From: Mactromeris polynyma
Taxonomy: Eukaryota; Mollusca; Bivalvia; Venerida; Mactridae
Length of the DNA: 64,000 nt
Direction of reading: 5' to 3'
Assembly: GCA_032209605.1 (NCBI GenBank)
Contig: JASFXZ010000009.1
Location: 11,085,553 to 11,149,552, forward strand
Shown piece by piece: positions 1-11,120 of this stretch. A program made the position numbers and the translations under genes. Within the stretch, counting starts at the first letter, position 1, and every line of letters begins with the position of its first letter. The notes below the pieces were generated by a model. It worked only from the letters and a program-made list of their open reading frames with translations, was not told where the DNA came from and ran no database searches.

Positions 1-112
1 CTGTGTCTTCTAGTGTCATGGTAGGGAGTTGGAATAATATACTCCGGAATTTCGACTGGAGAAACATTATTGAATGCTTTGTGGAAGTCTCTTGATCGAC
101 TCGATACGTGAT
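1..112 (-). pseudogene. Non-LTR retrotransposon RT C-terminal relic (unit 1)
   Basis: Read on the minus strand, this is the same C-terminal RT tail seen more fully at 34517-34795: a segment ending in a Pro-Glu-Tyr-Ile-Ile-Pro-Thr-His-Tyr-His-Asp context, cut by the window edge. The full relic has the LINE signature YKNSFLPRTIRDWNSL. It is a degenerate fragment that marks the left border of a duplicated unit, not a working gene. Confidence 0.65.
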
Positions 113-178
113 CAGATAGGTATGCATTGAACGAAAATAAATGCATGTATATGTATCCTATATCAGCACAATTAACAG
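113..178. other. Unit-border non-coding sequence
   Basis: Short AT-rich stretch shared with about 34796-34858 and 61985-62050. It ends in ATTAACAG, where unit 1 departs from the other units because of the following insertion. No gene is seen. Confidence 0.6.
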
Positions 179-1186
179 ATCAAAGGACTGAAGGTCCTGA
201 GAGGCGCTTCCAGGGCACGTTTTCTATAATATTTGAAGGTGATTATTTTCAATAATCATCTTCCTATGCCATCCATCCGCTCTCTTCTTGGAATTAACCC
301 CATCACACACTCATGCTTGATCGACATATAGTTCCAGAAAATTCTATAAAGGAATTAGACTCGAAAACCTTCTAAACTGTTTTCGATAATCAGTTGAATA
401 TGGACATCTGGGTTTTTGGTATATAATTGAGAAATATTCTGTACTATCATGAAAAAAATAAGAGATATTAATGCGCTACGAAATTCATAGACCAAAAAGT
501 TGTCCAATAATGACACCTTTAAAAGTTTTGACCATGTACACTGTCGATATTATAAACGGTATGGAGTGAAACAAAGTAGTGTTACAGTCTGGTTGTTATG
601 TAACTCCATAGGTATTAACATGATGAACTCAAGTTACCTGACCCATTCCAGATGGAATATAGTGCAGTAATAAATCTCAATGAAATGATTCAGTCTTCAA
701 CTTTAAAAACATAGTGTTACTTTACAATTGTAAAATAACAATACGTTTGTAAATAGCTGTAGTATATCACTATATGACTTTCAGTAATTATGCATACATA
801 ACCATCAACTTGTTTTTGTGAGGGCTAAATGGGATTAACAAATAATACTAAGAATGACAATTTTATGTATACAACGCAAAGTTTACGCTGTTAATTGTTT
901 CAGAATCAAGACTCCCATTCATGCAGTGTATAAACTTGTTCAAGCCGTATAGACAGTATATAATACATTGTTCAATTGACTACAGTGTCTTGCATACTTT
1001 TTGTTTTCAATGAGTGTCTAGCAACACAGGTAGTAAAATATTAATTAATACTTTCCCTCATTAACTCAGGTCTAATATTGTAATTTTATTTCCTTCATTC
1101 CATTGTAGTTATTTTGGTAAACATTTATAGAAAAGCAATGAATAACAAGTACAAATACAGTAATATTTCTTCTCAAAAATACACAT

Positions 1187-1383
1187 CTACAAATTCAAAA
1201 GTTTTTTATTTTCCCACAATCCAGTATAACCATTGTCTCTCTGAATGTATACAACATCTCGAATCAAGTCATATTTTATCACAGATCTATGCTTTCTGTA
1301 TTCATTTAACGTCTTTTCCGCATGGTCACATGTTGTATGTTCTAGTCTCTCGAAAAGGCGACTTTTACAACTGTCATAAATAT
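1187..1383 (-). pseudogene. Candidate terminal exon, unrecognised protein
   Basis: On the minus strand a good 3' splice site (pyrimidine run ending CCTCAG) leads into about 65 open codons ending in TAG. The peptide has normal soluble-protein composition (starts DIYDSCKSRLFERLEH, ends LWENKKLLNL), unlike the low-complexity translations around it. A second possible acceptor (TTCTTCCCAG) lies about 100 bp upstream and opens another frame, so the true exon border is uncertain. I do not recognise the family. Confidence 0.35.
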
Positions 1384-1971
1384 CTGAGGCAAAAATAGTG
1401 GACAGGGTATACAGTCATCTTGGTATGCGACATCAACATAGGAGTCGGGGTTCTCACTTGGATTTGGATTTGCGTCCCTGGGAAGAAATATGAGTCCAAA
1501 AATCATAGGAGTCTAGTATAATTCAATTTTGGGCAGTAAGTGGTTGACTTGATTGTGGATGAAATTCATCAATTATCCCTTTATCTTCTTCACTGGATTT
1601 AAACCGCCGTCATCTAAAATAGACAAATTTGAAACATTGTCATAAATTATCCGAAAATTGTGACTATTCGAAGTTGGTACACTCGAACAAATCTGGGTCA
1701 TGATCAATCAGTGTTACTCGGTTTAAAATAGCACTTTGATAATAATAATTAATAATAACATTAACTTAAATGTTCAAAGTAAAGTTGCTGAAGTAATATT
1801 CGAGAACTTCGATATGAGAATACTGAGCGTCACTCGATAGACGGATAAAGAATTGGTGATGCGAGATTCAGTAAAATAACATAGAATTTTGACACATTTT
1901 CGCTGCATCTTAACCACATTGTTACTTCTTGCAAATGATTAATGAATGTTGGAATATAGAAAAACACGTAC

Positions 1972-2176
1972 CATTATTATCTTGTATACACTTAAAATGG
2001 TCATCTTGCCAAAAGTGAATCTCACGATTCCGCAATATTAACGCATGCAGAAAACCACAGGGATACGGCTCATAAACGGACAAATAGGATTTTCGCAAAA
2101 GAGAAATATAAATTTGCACACGATCCCACAAGTTGCCCGGATGTTCTAGTGTCGATTCCAGAGGAACTTGAAACAT
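1972..2176 (-). pseudogene. Candidate internal exon, unrecognised protein
   Basis: Minus-strand open frame of about 68 residues with protein-like composition (contains NLWDRVQIYISLLRKSYLS and CGFLHALILRNREIHFW), followed at its 3' end by a plausible splice donor (AATG then GTACGTG). The frame is open further upstream to about 2208. Orientation and spacing fit a gene that also uses the exon at 1187-1383. No domain recognised. Low codon bias makes an ORF of this length by chance less likely but not impossible. Confidence 0.35.
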
Positions 2177-2532
2177 ACCATTTAGACGTTGACCATACAG
2201 ATAAACTCATACAGATAACTAAAAATATTTTCAACAACCTGTGGGTCGGATTGATAACGCACTCGCCGAACTTTCATACAAATTAATACGCGACTATTCG
2301 AGAAATCTCGCTCATTCGAAAATAATCAAGGAAAGCCATCAGTATATCAAAGCTGCCGCCATTCCACTAATTATTTATTTCTGACAAATCATACATTACA
2401 CTCTTCAAATCTATAATAAAATCATAAGACTTTTACGTGTACTATTTTTCATGAGGCGGAATATGATTGTGGCGGTACTTCGAGTATACTTCCGGTTGAG
2501 ACGATGATAGCAAAGAGACGCTAAAGCGCCTC

Positions 2533-3489
2533 AAAAAAATATATGGTGTTTTGTACTGTACATGTACTTATAAACTCAAATATATACAACACGAATGCAA
2601 TGATTCTTTATAAGTGGAAATAAATAGCATATGCAACAACACAAAATATTGCCTGAAAACAGCATAAAACTATTTGCAAGCACAATATATTATATACATG
2701 AATTAATTCTTAGCAAGACATTATAAAACAATTATTGTTCCAAGGTCGTATTCAACAAGATACACACATACACATGTACACAAATGAATGATTGAGTCGT
2801 GCAGGAAATGCCACACGTATATATAACGTGAATTTATATTGCATTGTTTGGGAGGTATGTTTGTTGTAGTGGATATTCAGTATAAATTCTGTAAAGCACA
2901 AAACGAAGAGTTTCCCAATAATACTAAGTTTATTTAATGATGTCAAGTAACGTTATGATCTTACAATGATGCTTGCAGTATAAATGATTAGAATGACATA
3001 ATGAGAATATAATGCGATATAATTATGAATGCGATGACATTCATGAACTAGAGTTTGAATTAATTTAAATCGAGAATTATAAACAAATATACATATTTCA
3101 ATAAAGTTACACTGGATAATTACTATTCTTGCCCATATATGTCCTAATTCAAACTTGTATTGGTATATACTGTCTAACAATGTTTCGGCTTTATGAAATA
3201 ATTTTCGACAAAATGTGTGTCTGTTTTAATTATACCATACTAGCTTCACCAGTCACTATCACCACCAGGACAATAACATCGAATATAAAGTGATAAATAC
3301 ATCTGCACATCATTTGTATACATGTATATTGCTAAATTTTGAAATAGTTGATCTGCGGAAAAACTTGATTTACTTAAGCGTGAGGTACCAATATAAACGT
3401 CAGTTTTAAAGTATCAATATGAATGTATTTTCACCAATATGAGCTTATTTTAAAAATATTTCAATATAATTTAAGTATTGTATAGATGG
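2533..3489. repeat. Conserved non-coding part of the duplicated unit (copy 1)
   Basis: Nearly identical to 26531-27290, and also present in 34860-35780 and 62050-62750. It holds several polyadenylation-like AATAAA strings but no open frame with protein-like composition; the minus-strand frames here are AT-rich and unsupported. It serves as a ruler for the duplication. Confidence 0.7.
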
Positions 3490-3770
3490 ACAGACATTCT
3501 TAAATTATAGTTACAACACACACAACACACACATGCACATATACACACATATATAAATGCAAATACATAAAGACATGTATGAGTTGAATTGAATTGAACA
3601 TACACATATACACATGTACTAACAAATACACACACTCATATGATACGCAACACATACATACGTACACATGTATACATGTACACATACATACTTAAACATA
3701 TACATACATATACGTACATCTAAACATACATATTCACATACATACGTCAACTAAAGTAGCTAATTAAGCA
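3490..3770. repeat. CA/TA-rich cryptic simple repeat (copy 1)
   Basis: Alternating purine-pyrimidine tract built from ACACAC, ACATAC and ATATAC words for about 250 bp, repeated at 27300-27540. Such tracts can adopt Z-DNA and are mutation-prone. The Cys/Val/Tyr-rich open frames on the minus strand are artefacts. Confidence 0.7.
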
Positions 3771-4200
3771 TATAATCGTAATGATCTTCAGGTTACAAAT
3801 ACGAAACATATTGCGGAGTGCCTGCAAAATAATATATAAAAATACTTAGACCATCAGTACGCAAGTTTAACCAATGAGGTTGATAACGAGAATAATCTCA
3901 ATGCGTCCCCTTCAACTTCAGTTGCTAAATTTAGCAGATGGTCACATTGCTCAGTAGGGGAGAGAGTCGCGAACGAGTTGAACTCAGAATGACCATGTGT
4001 ACGTGTACACATATTATATTTGGTGTTATAGTAAAATCTGCCGAAATGAATAGATAATCTTGTTTATAGAATATATTTTGACGGTATCCAAAAAAAAAAT
4101 ACTGATGCAATATTGTGAAAGTAGTACTAAGATAATGACTTATACAAAAAGTAAAATAGTATGAAGATGTAAAACATGTTTTTTGTATGACAAACTGTAA
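3771..4200. other. Unit spacer without genes (copy 1)
   Basis: About 430 bp of AT-rich DNA shared with 27550-27985 at high identity. No coding signal seen. Confidence 0.6.
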
Positions 4201-5340
4201 AAGATCATAATTTACACACACAAAAAACCACATCAGAAGATTATAATTTACACACAATGAAAAACCACATCAGAAGATTATAATTTACACACAATGAAAA
4301 ACCACATCAGAAGATTATAATTTACACACAATGAAAAACCACATCAGAAGATTATAATTTACACACAATGAAAAACAACATCAGAAGATTATAATTTACA
4401 CACAATGAAAAACCACATCAGAAGATTATAATTTAAACACAATGAAAAGCAACATCGAAAGATTATAATTTACACACAATGAAAAACCACATCAGAAGAT
4501 TATAATTTACACACAATGAAAAACCACATCAGATGATCATAATTTACACACAATGAAAAACCACATCAGAAGATTATAATTTACACACAATGAAAAACCA
4601 CATCAGAAGATCATAATTTACACACAATGAAAAACCACACCAGAAGATCATAATTTACACACAATGAAAAACCACATCAGAAGATCATAATTTACACACA
4701 ATGAAAAACCACATCAGAAGATTATAATTTACACACAATGAAAAACCACATCAGATGATCATAATTTACACACAATGAAAAACCACATCAGAAGATTATA
4801 ATTTACACACAATGAAGAACCACATCAGAAGATCATAATTTACACACAATGAAAAACCACACCAGAAGATCATAATTTACACACAATGAAAAACCACATC
4901 AGAAGATCATAATTTACACACAATGAAAAACCACACCAGAAGATCATAATTTACACACAATGAAAAACCACATCAGAAGATCATAATATGCACACAATGA
5001 AAAACCACATCAGAAGATCATAATTTACACACAATGAAAAACCACATCAGAAGATTATAATTTACACACAATGAAAAACCACATCAGAAGATCATAATTT
5101 ACACACAATGAAAATCAACATCAGAAGATAATAATTTATACTCAATGAAAAACAACATCAGAAGATTATAATTTACACACAATGAAAAACAACATCAGAA
5201 TATCATAGTTTACACACAATGAAAAACCACATCAGAAGATTATAGTTTACACACAATGAAAAACCACATCAGATGATCATAATTTACACACAATGAAAAA
5301 CAACATCAGAAGATTATAATTTACACACAATGAAAAACCG
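4201..5340. repeat. 37-bp satellite array (copy 1)
   Basis: About 30 head-to-tail monomers of 37 bp containing ATAATTTACACACAATGAAA followed by a short ACCACATCAGAAG stretch. Period measured directly (4265 to 4302). Variation is mainly CC/CA and TTAT/TCAT. Related arrays lie at 13790-14010, 27985-28600 and 37146-37640. Confidence 0.9.
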
Positions 5341-6118
5341 CGCGTCTATATCATACTTAATAATACAGTAGAACACGTCTATATCAGACTTGATAATACA
5401 GTAAAACACGTCTATATCAGACTTAATAATACAGTAGAACACGTCTATATCAGACTTAATAATACAGTAAAACACGTCTATATCATACTTAATAATACAG
5501 TAGAACACGTCTATATCAGACTTAATAATACAGTAAAACACGTCTAACTCACACTAAATAATACAGTAGAACGCGTATATATCAGACGTAATAATACAGT
5601 AGAGGGCATCTTTATCACACTTAATAATACAGTAAAACACGTCTATATCATACTGAATAATACAGTAGAACACGTCTATATCAGACTTAATAATACAGTA
5701 GAACACGTCTATATCAGACTTAATAATACAGTAGAACGCGTCTATATCAGACTTAATAATACAGTACAGGGCATCTATATCACGCGTAATAATACAATAG
5801 AGAGCGTCTATGTCACACTTAATAATACAGTAGAACGCGTCTATATCACACTTAATAATACAGTAGAGGGCATCTATATCACACTTAATAATACAGTAAA
5901 ACACGTCTATATCATACTGAATAATACAGTAGAACACGTCTATATCACACCTAAAAATACAGTAGAACGCGTCTATCTCATAGTGAATAATACAGTAGAA
6001 CGCGTCTATACCACACTTAATAATACAGTAGAACACGTCTTTATCATACTTAATAATACGGTAGAACACGTCTATATCCAACTAAAAATACAGTAGAACG
6101 TGTCTATATCACACTTCA
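5341..6118. repeat. 33-bp satellite array (copy 1)
   Basis: About 23 monomers of 33 bp with the cores TTAATAATACAGTAGAACAC and GTCTATATCA. Because 33 is a multiple of three, both strands stay open and give 11-residue repeats (DVFYCIIK on minus, NNTVEHVYI on plus). It begins abruptly where the 37-bp array ends, as in the other units. Confidence 0.9.
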
Positions 6119-6694
6119 GGTAAGCAGTTAATCATTGGCATAATGTCTGTGATAAATGAAAAGTTGTTGTTTCAATCTATATGATAATGGGAAAAGTCAG
6201 AAATATTTGAAAAAAATAATAAAAAACGAATTTTTTGAGCGGGACATTTGTGTCATAAGATATCTAAAATAAGAAATATTTCATGTGAACATAAAAATAT
6301 TGACTAAGTCAGAAAACTCAAATATCAGTTGGTTGTTATATTGACTTCAATGAAAATTGATGTAATTGGAATTTGCCATTTTGCTTATTTCTTTCAAAAG
6401 TATGATTTATTTATGGCAAATAAAGTTCATTTTAGATGTAAAAAATTGACATTGTTACCAAATTATGTCACTTCCAAGACTAAAACAAACATTTTTTTAA
6501 TATTTTGAAATATTTTAGTGAATTACCTAGCTTTATAAAAAAATACATAGTTTTTACCCTAAATGCAATAAATGCCAAAAATATGGCCATGTTACCAATA
6601 AATGTTGAAATACTGTTGTACTGTGCAGGTAACCATAATCATCATGAATGTACAGCACATTTTATATATATAGAAGGGAAATTACTTAATGTTA
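6119..6694. other. Spacer between satellite blocks (copy 1)
   Basis: Non-satellite spacer of about 575 bp shared with 30026-30604 and 38600-39075. It contains a degenerate zinc-knuckle relic (listed separately) and nothing else that can be supported. Confidence 0.6.
6555..6657 (+). pseudogene. Gag-like zinc-knuckle relic, frameshifted
   Basis: Homologous to the CCHC-encoding piece at 30460-30570, but an 8-nt deletion after ACTGTTGTA removes the start of the second knuckle and breaks the frame. The first knuckle (CNKCQKYGHVTNKC) is still readable except for its last Cys region. It is a remnant of a jockey/I-type LINE ORF1 caught in the unit before duplication. Confidence 0.5.
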
Positions 6695-7015
6695 CTATCA
6701 CACTTAATAATACAGTAGAACACGTCTATATCACACTTAATAATACATAAGAACACGCCTCACACTTCATAATGTACAATAGAACACGTCTATATCACAC
6801 TTTATAATGTTCAGTAGAACACGTCTATATCACACTTCATAATGTACAGTAGGACACGTCTATATCACACTGCATAATGTACAGTAGAACACTTCTATAT
6901 CACACTAAATAATACAGGAGAACACGTCTATATAACACTTCATTACGTACAGTAGAACACGTCTATATCACACTTCATAATGTACTGTAGAACACGTCTA
7001 TATCACACTATGTGA
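6695..7015. repeat. 33/35-bp satellite array (copy 1)
   Basis: Short array mixing the 33-bp monomer with a 35-bp form in which TTAATAATACAG is replaced by TTCATAATGTACAG. Ends at the sequence CACTATGTGACATTTTATT, which begins the downstream flank of every cGLR copy. Confidence 0.85.
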
Positions 7016-7435
7016 CATTTTATTCTGTGCGGTGTCATGTATTTGCTTGATTTCAATGAATTGGCGGTATTTTGCACTGTTAATTAGTAGGAATATTACA
7101 GACATGTTGAACTAAATTTGCTGTATACTGGGACAAGAGGAAAGAAGTTCTAACGTCAGAATGATAAGAAATTTGTCTTTTTACTTTTGTATTCACTATA
7201 ATAATAACATGTTCTGTTCACCTCAGTGTTGCCTTTCTCTTCATTATTATTAATAATTTATTAACTGTTGAAAGATAAATGCTTAGTTCAACCTCCGACG
7301 ATTTATTTCAACTGATTTCTGTAATATATGACTTATTCCTATGTAGTTTTTTTATTCTTGTAGTGTTGTTAGACGATGTACATTGTACAAGTCTTAATAA
7401 AATGTCTGTTCAGTTGTGTTCTATTATTTATCTTT
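7016..7435 (-). promoter_or_regulatory. 3' flank and polyadenylation signals of cGLR copy 1
   Basis: Minus-strand AATAAA hexamers lie at about 7351-7356 (85 nt past the stop) and about 7307-7312. The region is conserved downstream of all four copies, which fits a shared 3' UTR. Transcript end not known. Confidence 0.45.
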
Positions 7436-9088
7436 TCACGTCTCGCTCTCCGTCGGTCTCTGTTCATCTGTATCTCTATCATTGTCTGTATCTCTTTCTT
7501 TCTCTTTGATTTCCTCTTTCTTCATCTCCTCTTCCTTCTCGTTGTCATTTTCTTTGACCTTCAAGTATTCATCGAGTCTCTGAAGTATTGGTACGGGATT
7601 CAATGTATCTCGTATAATATTATATTTATTTTCTCCATCTTTTTTTAACTCCCATACTGTTATTTTCAATGTTTCCTCAGCAGAACATGTTTCTCTTGTC
7701 TTCATGAATTGGTCGACTCTATCTTTCTTTTCGCAAAAGAAGTCTGAATCCGATTTTAGGTCAGTATAAATTCGGTCCTCTAAAATGCAATGCAAAGATA
7801 TCAAGTCCATAGCAATTTCGCCCATATCAGAGGAAGCACTACGACTATACAATACTCTTTTCAAGCAAGTAATAAAAAAACACTCTTTTTCTTCCTGATT
7901 AGTTGTATGCAAGTCTGTTAAAATATTGTATTTTAGATAAAAATGTTCTAACTCACTTTTCTGAAAGGAATTTAGTAAATCTGTTAACATTTCGGAAACA
8001 CATACTTTCACATCGAGGCCTGGTTGTTGACATTTATCCACATGGTTGAAGAAGATTGTCTTGATAATGTAAGGATTGACTTTCAAATCTAGCGTGTATA
8101 TTCCAAATATGTATGACAGCATGTATGACCGCGTGCATTCTAATAAAATTGTTATTAAGAATTTCAGTGTCATATATGCATACCGGTGTTCGGATGTTGT
8201 TGATTTAATCAACGCCAACTCATGTGCGATGGTTGAAATTCTCCAACAACAATCCCAACAATTACTCGAACAACCTTTCGGGAAAAGATATAAAGAATCC
8301 GTACTATCAGGTGGCAAGTCGACTGGTGTTAGACCGTCTTGTATTATATTTGCTCGATTTAGCTCGAAAACAGGATTAAAGTCAATGTCGACAATTCTAC
8401 GTCCACAATTAGGGCTAGGTAACAATGAACATTCTTTTGATCTAGTAAACACAAAATCCTTTCCGGTGCAGGATTTGTAGGTCGTTATAGGAACTTTTGG
8501 AGTCCATTGAAACTGCAACGGTGAGTTTACCTGATTTAATAACCCTAATGCAAGATTACCTGTTTTCAAGTATACCGTACAGGCAGAACACCCCATACCT
8601 CGGTTATTTAGTTCATGTCCACAAAAATTACGCACGCATCTTGTTGTTACACATTTCATCATATTTACAATCATCGATCTAGTGGTGCAAGAAACTTTAA
8701 GGTACCTCTTATCACCAGAGCCCAAGTTTGGGTCTCCAACATCGTACTCTAATTTCATGTATCCTGGACACGAAGGTTTAAATCGTAAAAGTCCAATATC
8801 TGGCCACTTGCATATCACAGCGAGGTAGTCGAACTCGATTTTACTTACTGTTCCCGGCTTGACTGTTCCCCACGGTCCGACTGTTCTCAGTAGCCTCGTT
8901 TTTTCTTCCCTACTTCCTCCACGAACTAAGCGACTTACACAAAGATTTGGATAATCTTCGTTCATATAAATAACAAGCCGGTTTAACATTTTATCCACCG
9001 CTTCTGCTATATCTTTACACTCGTCATTCTGAAAATCCCAACACTCGGTTTCTTTAACTGCATCACACAATATTTCCATATTGTGCAT
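7436..9088 (-). CDS. cGAS-like receptor (cGLR), Mab-21 family, copy 1
   Basis: Intronless 550-codon gene. What is seen: a nucleotidyltransferase core with the GGS motif at residues 57-59, the paired acids in EFDY (Glu85, Asp87) and the third acid in VDIDFNPVFE (Asp236), followed by the Mab-21 C-terminal helical domain starting at WRIS (282) with HRYAYMTLKFL and YIIKTIFFNHVDKC. This is the cGAS/cGLR layout: metal-binding acids for making a cyclic dinucleotide, usually in the cytosol, signalling to a STING-like receptor. The start is the ATG at 9088, shared with copies 2 and 4; a TTG 15 nt upstream is not needed. Oddities: five Cys (146, 151, 156, 167, 170) between the second and third acids, a second cluster (273, 277, 280, 281) just before WRIS, no zinc thumb at the vertebrate cGAS position, and a charged Glu/Lys/Asp tail. 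The loop from GGS to EFD is longest here (26 residues). Ligand and product are unknown. Confidence 0.9.
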   Translation of the reverse strand: MHNMEILCDAVKETECWDFQNDECKDIAEAVDKMLNRLVIYMNEDYPNLCVSRLVRGGSREEKTRLLRTVGPWGTVKPGTVSKIEFDYLAVICKWPDIGLLRFKPSCPGYMKLEYDVGDPNLGSGDKRYLKVSCTTRSMIVNMMKCVTTRCVRNFCGHELNNRGMGCSACTVYLKTGNLALGLLNQVNSPLQFQWTPKVPITTYKSCTGKDFVFTRSKECSLLPSPNCGRRIVDIDFNPVFELNRANIIQDGLTPVDLPPDSTDSLYLFPKGCSSNCWDCCWRISTIAHELALIKSTTSEHRYAYMTLKFLITILLECTRSYMLSYIFGIYTLDLKVNPYIIKTIFFNHVDKCQQPGLDVKVCVSEMLTDLLNSFQKSELEHFYLKYNILTDLHTTNQEEKECFFITCLKRVLYSRSASSDMGEIAMDLISLHCILEDRIYTDLKSDSDFFCEKKDRVDQFMKTRETCSAEETLKITVWELKKDGENKYNIIRDTLNPVPILQRLDEYLKVKENDNEKEEEMKKEEIKEKERDTDNDRDTDEQRPTESET

Positions 9089-9965
9089 CCACCTTGTGTA
9101 CAATGTTAGTAGACGACGTTCATCAGTCTTGTTATGGGGTACAATTTTGCAAAATTTATCACTGTACTTTGAACATTGATAATTTCACTTGTTAACATAA
9201 TTATGACGTTTTCGTACATATTGCCGTTTGACTGTTTGCCAACTGTTAAGATATCAAATGTTTGTACAAGTGATACCCCGAACTACAATTATAGATATCA
9301 CCACGGACAAATATACGGACATATAAGCCGTGGATTGGAAACGTCATACTATGTGTGTTTAGATTTGTTTGAACTCTCGCGACCGGCGAGATTTACTTCC
9401 GAGATCAAACCCACGATAAAAATTGCGATGTCCGCCGTTTTATCTGAATGGATAGAAGTTGACATTTTGATCCGCCGTAATCGTCATATTAAAAGTTTTT
9501 TTCGGAAGTCTTAATTAATTCATTTTTACATTACTATATTTAGATAATTAAGAATTACATAGATCAATAGGTAATTACATAGACATTTAAGTGATAATCA
9601 ACAGAGCCAGGGACAGACGGAATTGAACGGAGATTGCCGACTATCGCCGATCGATAAATTGGTGGAAATTCACGACACTTACTGAGCACGCTAAGGATTG
9701 TAGGTAAATTATTTCTCGTTAATTTTTCACCGATACCCGCCTGTTTCGAATCAATGCAGAATATGTCCATGATATCACTAAAATTCGATCAGTGACATTA
9801 GTTTTATTATGTAATAGATGTACATGTATTTACATTAACGTTGTTGCATATTTGATAAGAAATGCCTTACTAAAAACTGGACGATTTGAAAAATCTGAGT
9901 TATCTGACTGGCTAAATGTAATGTAGGTCAAACACTAATGCTCCTCGCCAACCCAACAAAGACCT
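9089..9965. promoter_or_regulatory. Conserved upstream block of cGLR copy 1
   Basis: Upstream (minus-strand 5') region kept in all units: compare 23781-24150 plus 25038-25680, 33004-34110 (interrupted by a MITE), and 42377-42473 joined to 58174 onward. Just before the ATG all copies keep TACTAAC, which could be a branch point of a 5' UTR intron or chance. A plus-strand frame starting near 9176 is open in three copies, but its indels and AT-rich composition do not make a convincing protein. A promoter role is inferred only from position and conservation. Confidence 0.45.
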
Positions 9966-10020
9966 GTGCTACAAAGGACCCCAACATCATCCCCTATCTG
10001 GACTGGTAATTGTGGTAAGT
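9966..10020 (+). pseudogene. LINE ORF1 C-terminal tail relic (unit 1)
   Basis: Encodes IWTGNCG followed by GGTAAGT, matching the last residues of the ORF1 relic at 59779-61440. Only the tail is present, as at 25680 and 34110. It marks the right border of each unit. Confidence 0.5.
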
Positions 10021-10120
10021 CCCCCCCCCTCCCTAAATCTCAGGAACGTCACACCCCAGTGAACCATTCTACGTTATCTGAACGTGACGGAGACGTTTCT
10101 CGACGTTTCCAGCTTACAAG

Positions 10121-10745
10121 TGCTGAAGACGTTGCCGTCACCCAAAAGTGTTACATTTGTTCGACGTATCGGTTTGGTTTTCTGAACGTTTTGAGTACTG
10201 CTAAAAAACGCTATAAATATTTTGCAAAGACCTGTGATGTACACGTCTTTAGGACGATTTAAAGACGTTTTCCCGGCTAAAACGTGCTGAAGACGTTGCC
10301 GTCACCCAAAAGTGTTACATTTGTACGACGTATCGGTTTGGTTTTCTGAACGTTTTGAGTACTGCTAAAAAACGCTATAAATATTTTGCCAAGACCTGCG
10401 ATGTACACGTCGTTAGGACGATTTAAAGACGTTTTCCTAGCTAAAACGTGCTGAAGACGTCGTCGACACCCAAAAGTGTTACATTTAGTCGACGTATCGG
10501 TTTAGTTTACTGAACGTGTTGAGGACTCCTAAAACACGATACAAATGTTTAGCCAAGACCTGCAATGTAAACCTCTCTAGGACGATCTTAAGACGTTTTC
10601 CAACTAAAACGTGCTGAAAACGTTCACCCAAAGTGTGACATTTCGTCGACGTATCGGTTTAGTTTTTGAAACGTGTTGAGGACTGGGAAAAAACCTTGAA
10701 AATAGCTTTCCCTGACCTGCAATGTAGACGTTTCTAAAAGTTCTA
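10121..10745. repeat. 164-bp tandem repeat inside the TIR element
   Basis: Four diverging copies starting at the word TGCTGAA at 10121, 10285, 10449 and 10612, each containing TGAACGTTTTGAGTACTGCT-type and GTACACGTC-type words. The last copy is most decayed. Confidence 0.8.
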
Positions 10746-10977
10746 AAAACGTTTTCCTTTCAGTTCCACTTCACCAAAACGCTTGCAAAACAGAAAGAAA
10801 ACAAACAAAAGAACCATAAAGACGGATAGCTGTAGTGCTTAAAAGGGTTTAAATGACTTACGAGGACGTGTAATGAACCTTTTATTTTCTTTGAAATTTC
10901 AATGAACAAACTTACAACATTCTTTTTAGCAGAAAGTAACTAACACTATGTATCCTTTCCTCCACTACCTTTTTTAA

Positions 10978-11083
10978 GAAAAATATGAAAAGTCTATACC
11001 AGAGACAATGTTACAAGCAAGTGCTCCATTTTCTACAATGATTTCAATAACCATCAGTAACACAGGCACTTGAAATCGTTTCT
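10978..11083 (-). pseudogene. Candidate last exon inside the TIR element
   Basis: Minus strand: a pyrimidine-rich tract (AACCCTTTTCTCCACAG) followed by an open frame of about 35 residues (KRFQVPVLLMVIEIIVENG, then ending in SGIDFSYFS) and TAA. Splice site quality and composition suggest an exon, but no family is recognised. Confidence 0.35.
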
Positions 11084-11120
11084 GTGGAGAAAAGGGTTGA
11101 ATTATAACCGCTTGGGTTTT

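Larger units (their letters stand above)
179..2532. other. 2.35-kb insertion present only in unit 1
   Basis: In the copies near 34858 and 62050 the sequence ATTAACAG is followed almost at once by an A-rich stretch and TATGTTGTTTTGTACTG. Here the two parts lie 2.35 kb apart. Near the ends, GAGGCGCTT (about 203) and its complement AAGCGCCTC (about 2524) form a short imperfect inverted repeat, so a DNA transposon is possible, but I could not define a target duplication. Inside are at least two minus-strand stretches that look like coding exons (1187-1383 and 1972-2176). Otherwise the segment is AT-rich and featureless. It may be a captured host gene fragment or an unrecognised element. Confidence 0.55.

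Noticed and set aside
3500..3685. Cys/Val/Tyr-rich small protein on the minus strand (also 27295-27531)
   Set aside because: Translation of a CA/TA simple repeat.
4201..5340. CRISPR-like array
   Set aside because: Repeats are contiguous with no unique spacers, and the DNA is eukaryotic. It is a plain satellite.
7279..7648. Plus-strand hydrophobic frames at the cGLR 3' end
   Set aside because: Complement of the charged C-terminal tail; Glu/Lys-rich coding DNA read backwards gives Leu/Phe-rich frames.
8076..8682. Plus-strand open frames over cGLR copy 1 (and equivalents in other copies)
   Set aside because: Shadows of the minus-strand gene; they change start, stop and frame between copies while the minus frame is constant.
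7436..9088. Vertebrate-type cGAS zinc thumb
   Set aside because: The Cys residues do not occupy that position; the helix after WRIS has none of the H-C-C-C pattern.
9176..9514. Plus-strand frame repeated upstream of three cGLR copies (also 23868 and 58163)
   Set aside because: Open in three copies, but ends differ, copy 3 is broken, and there is no domain or compositional sign of a protein. Treated as conserved upstream DNA.
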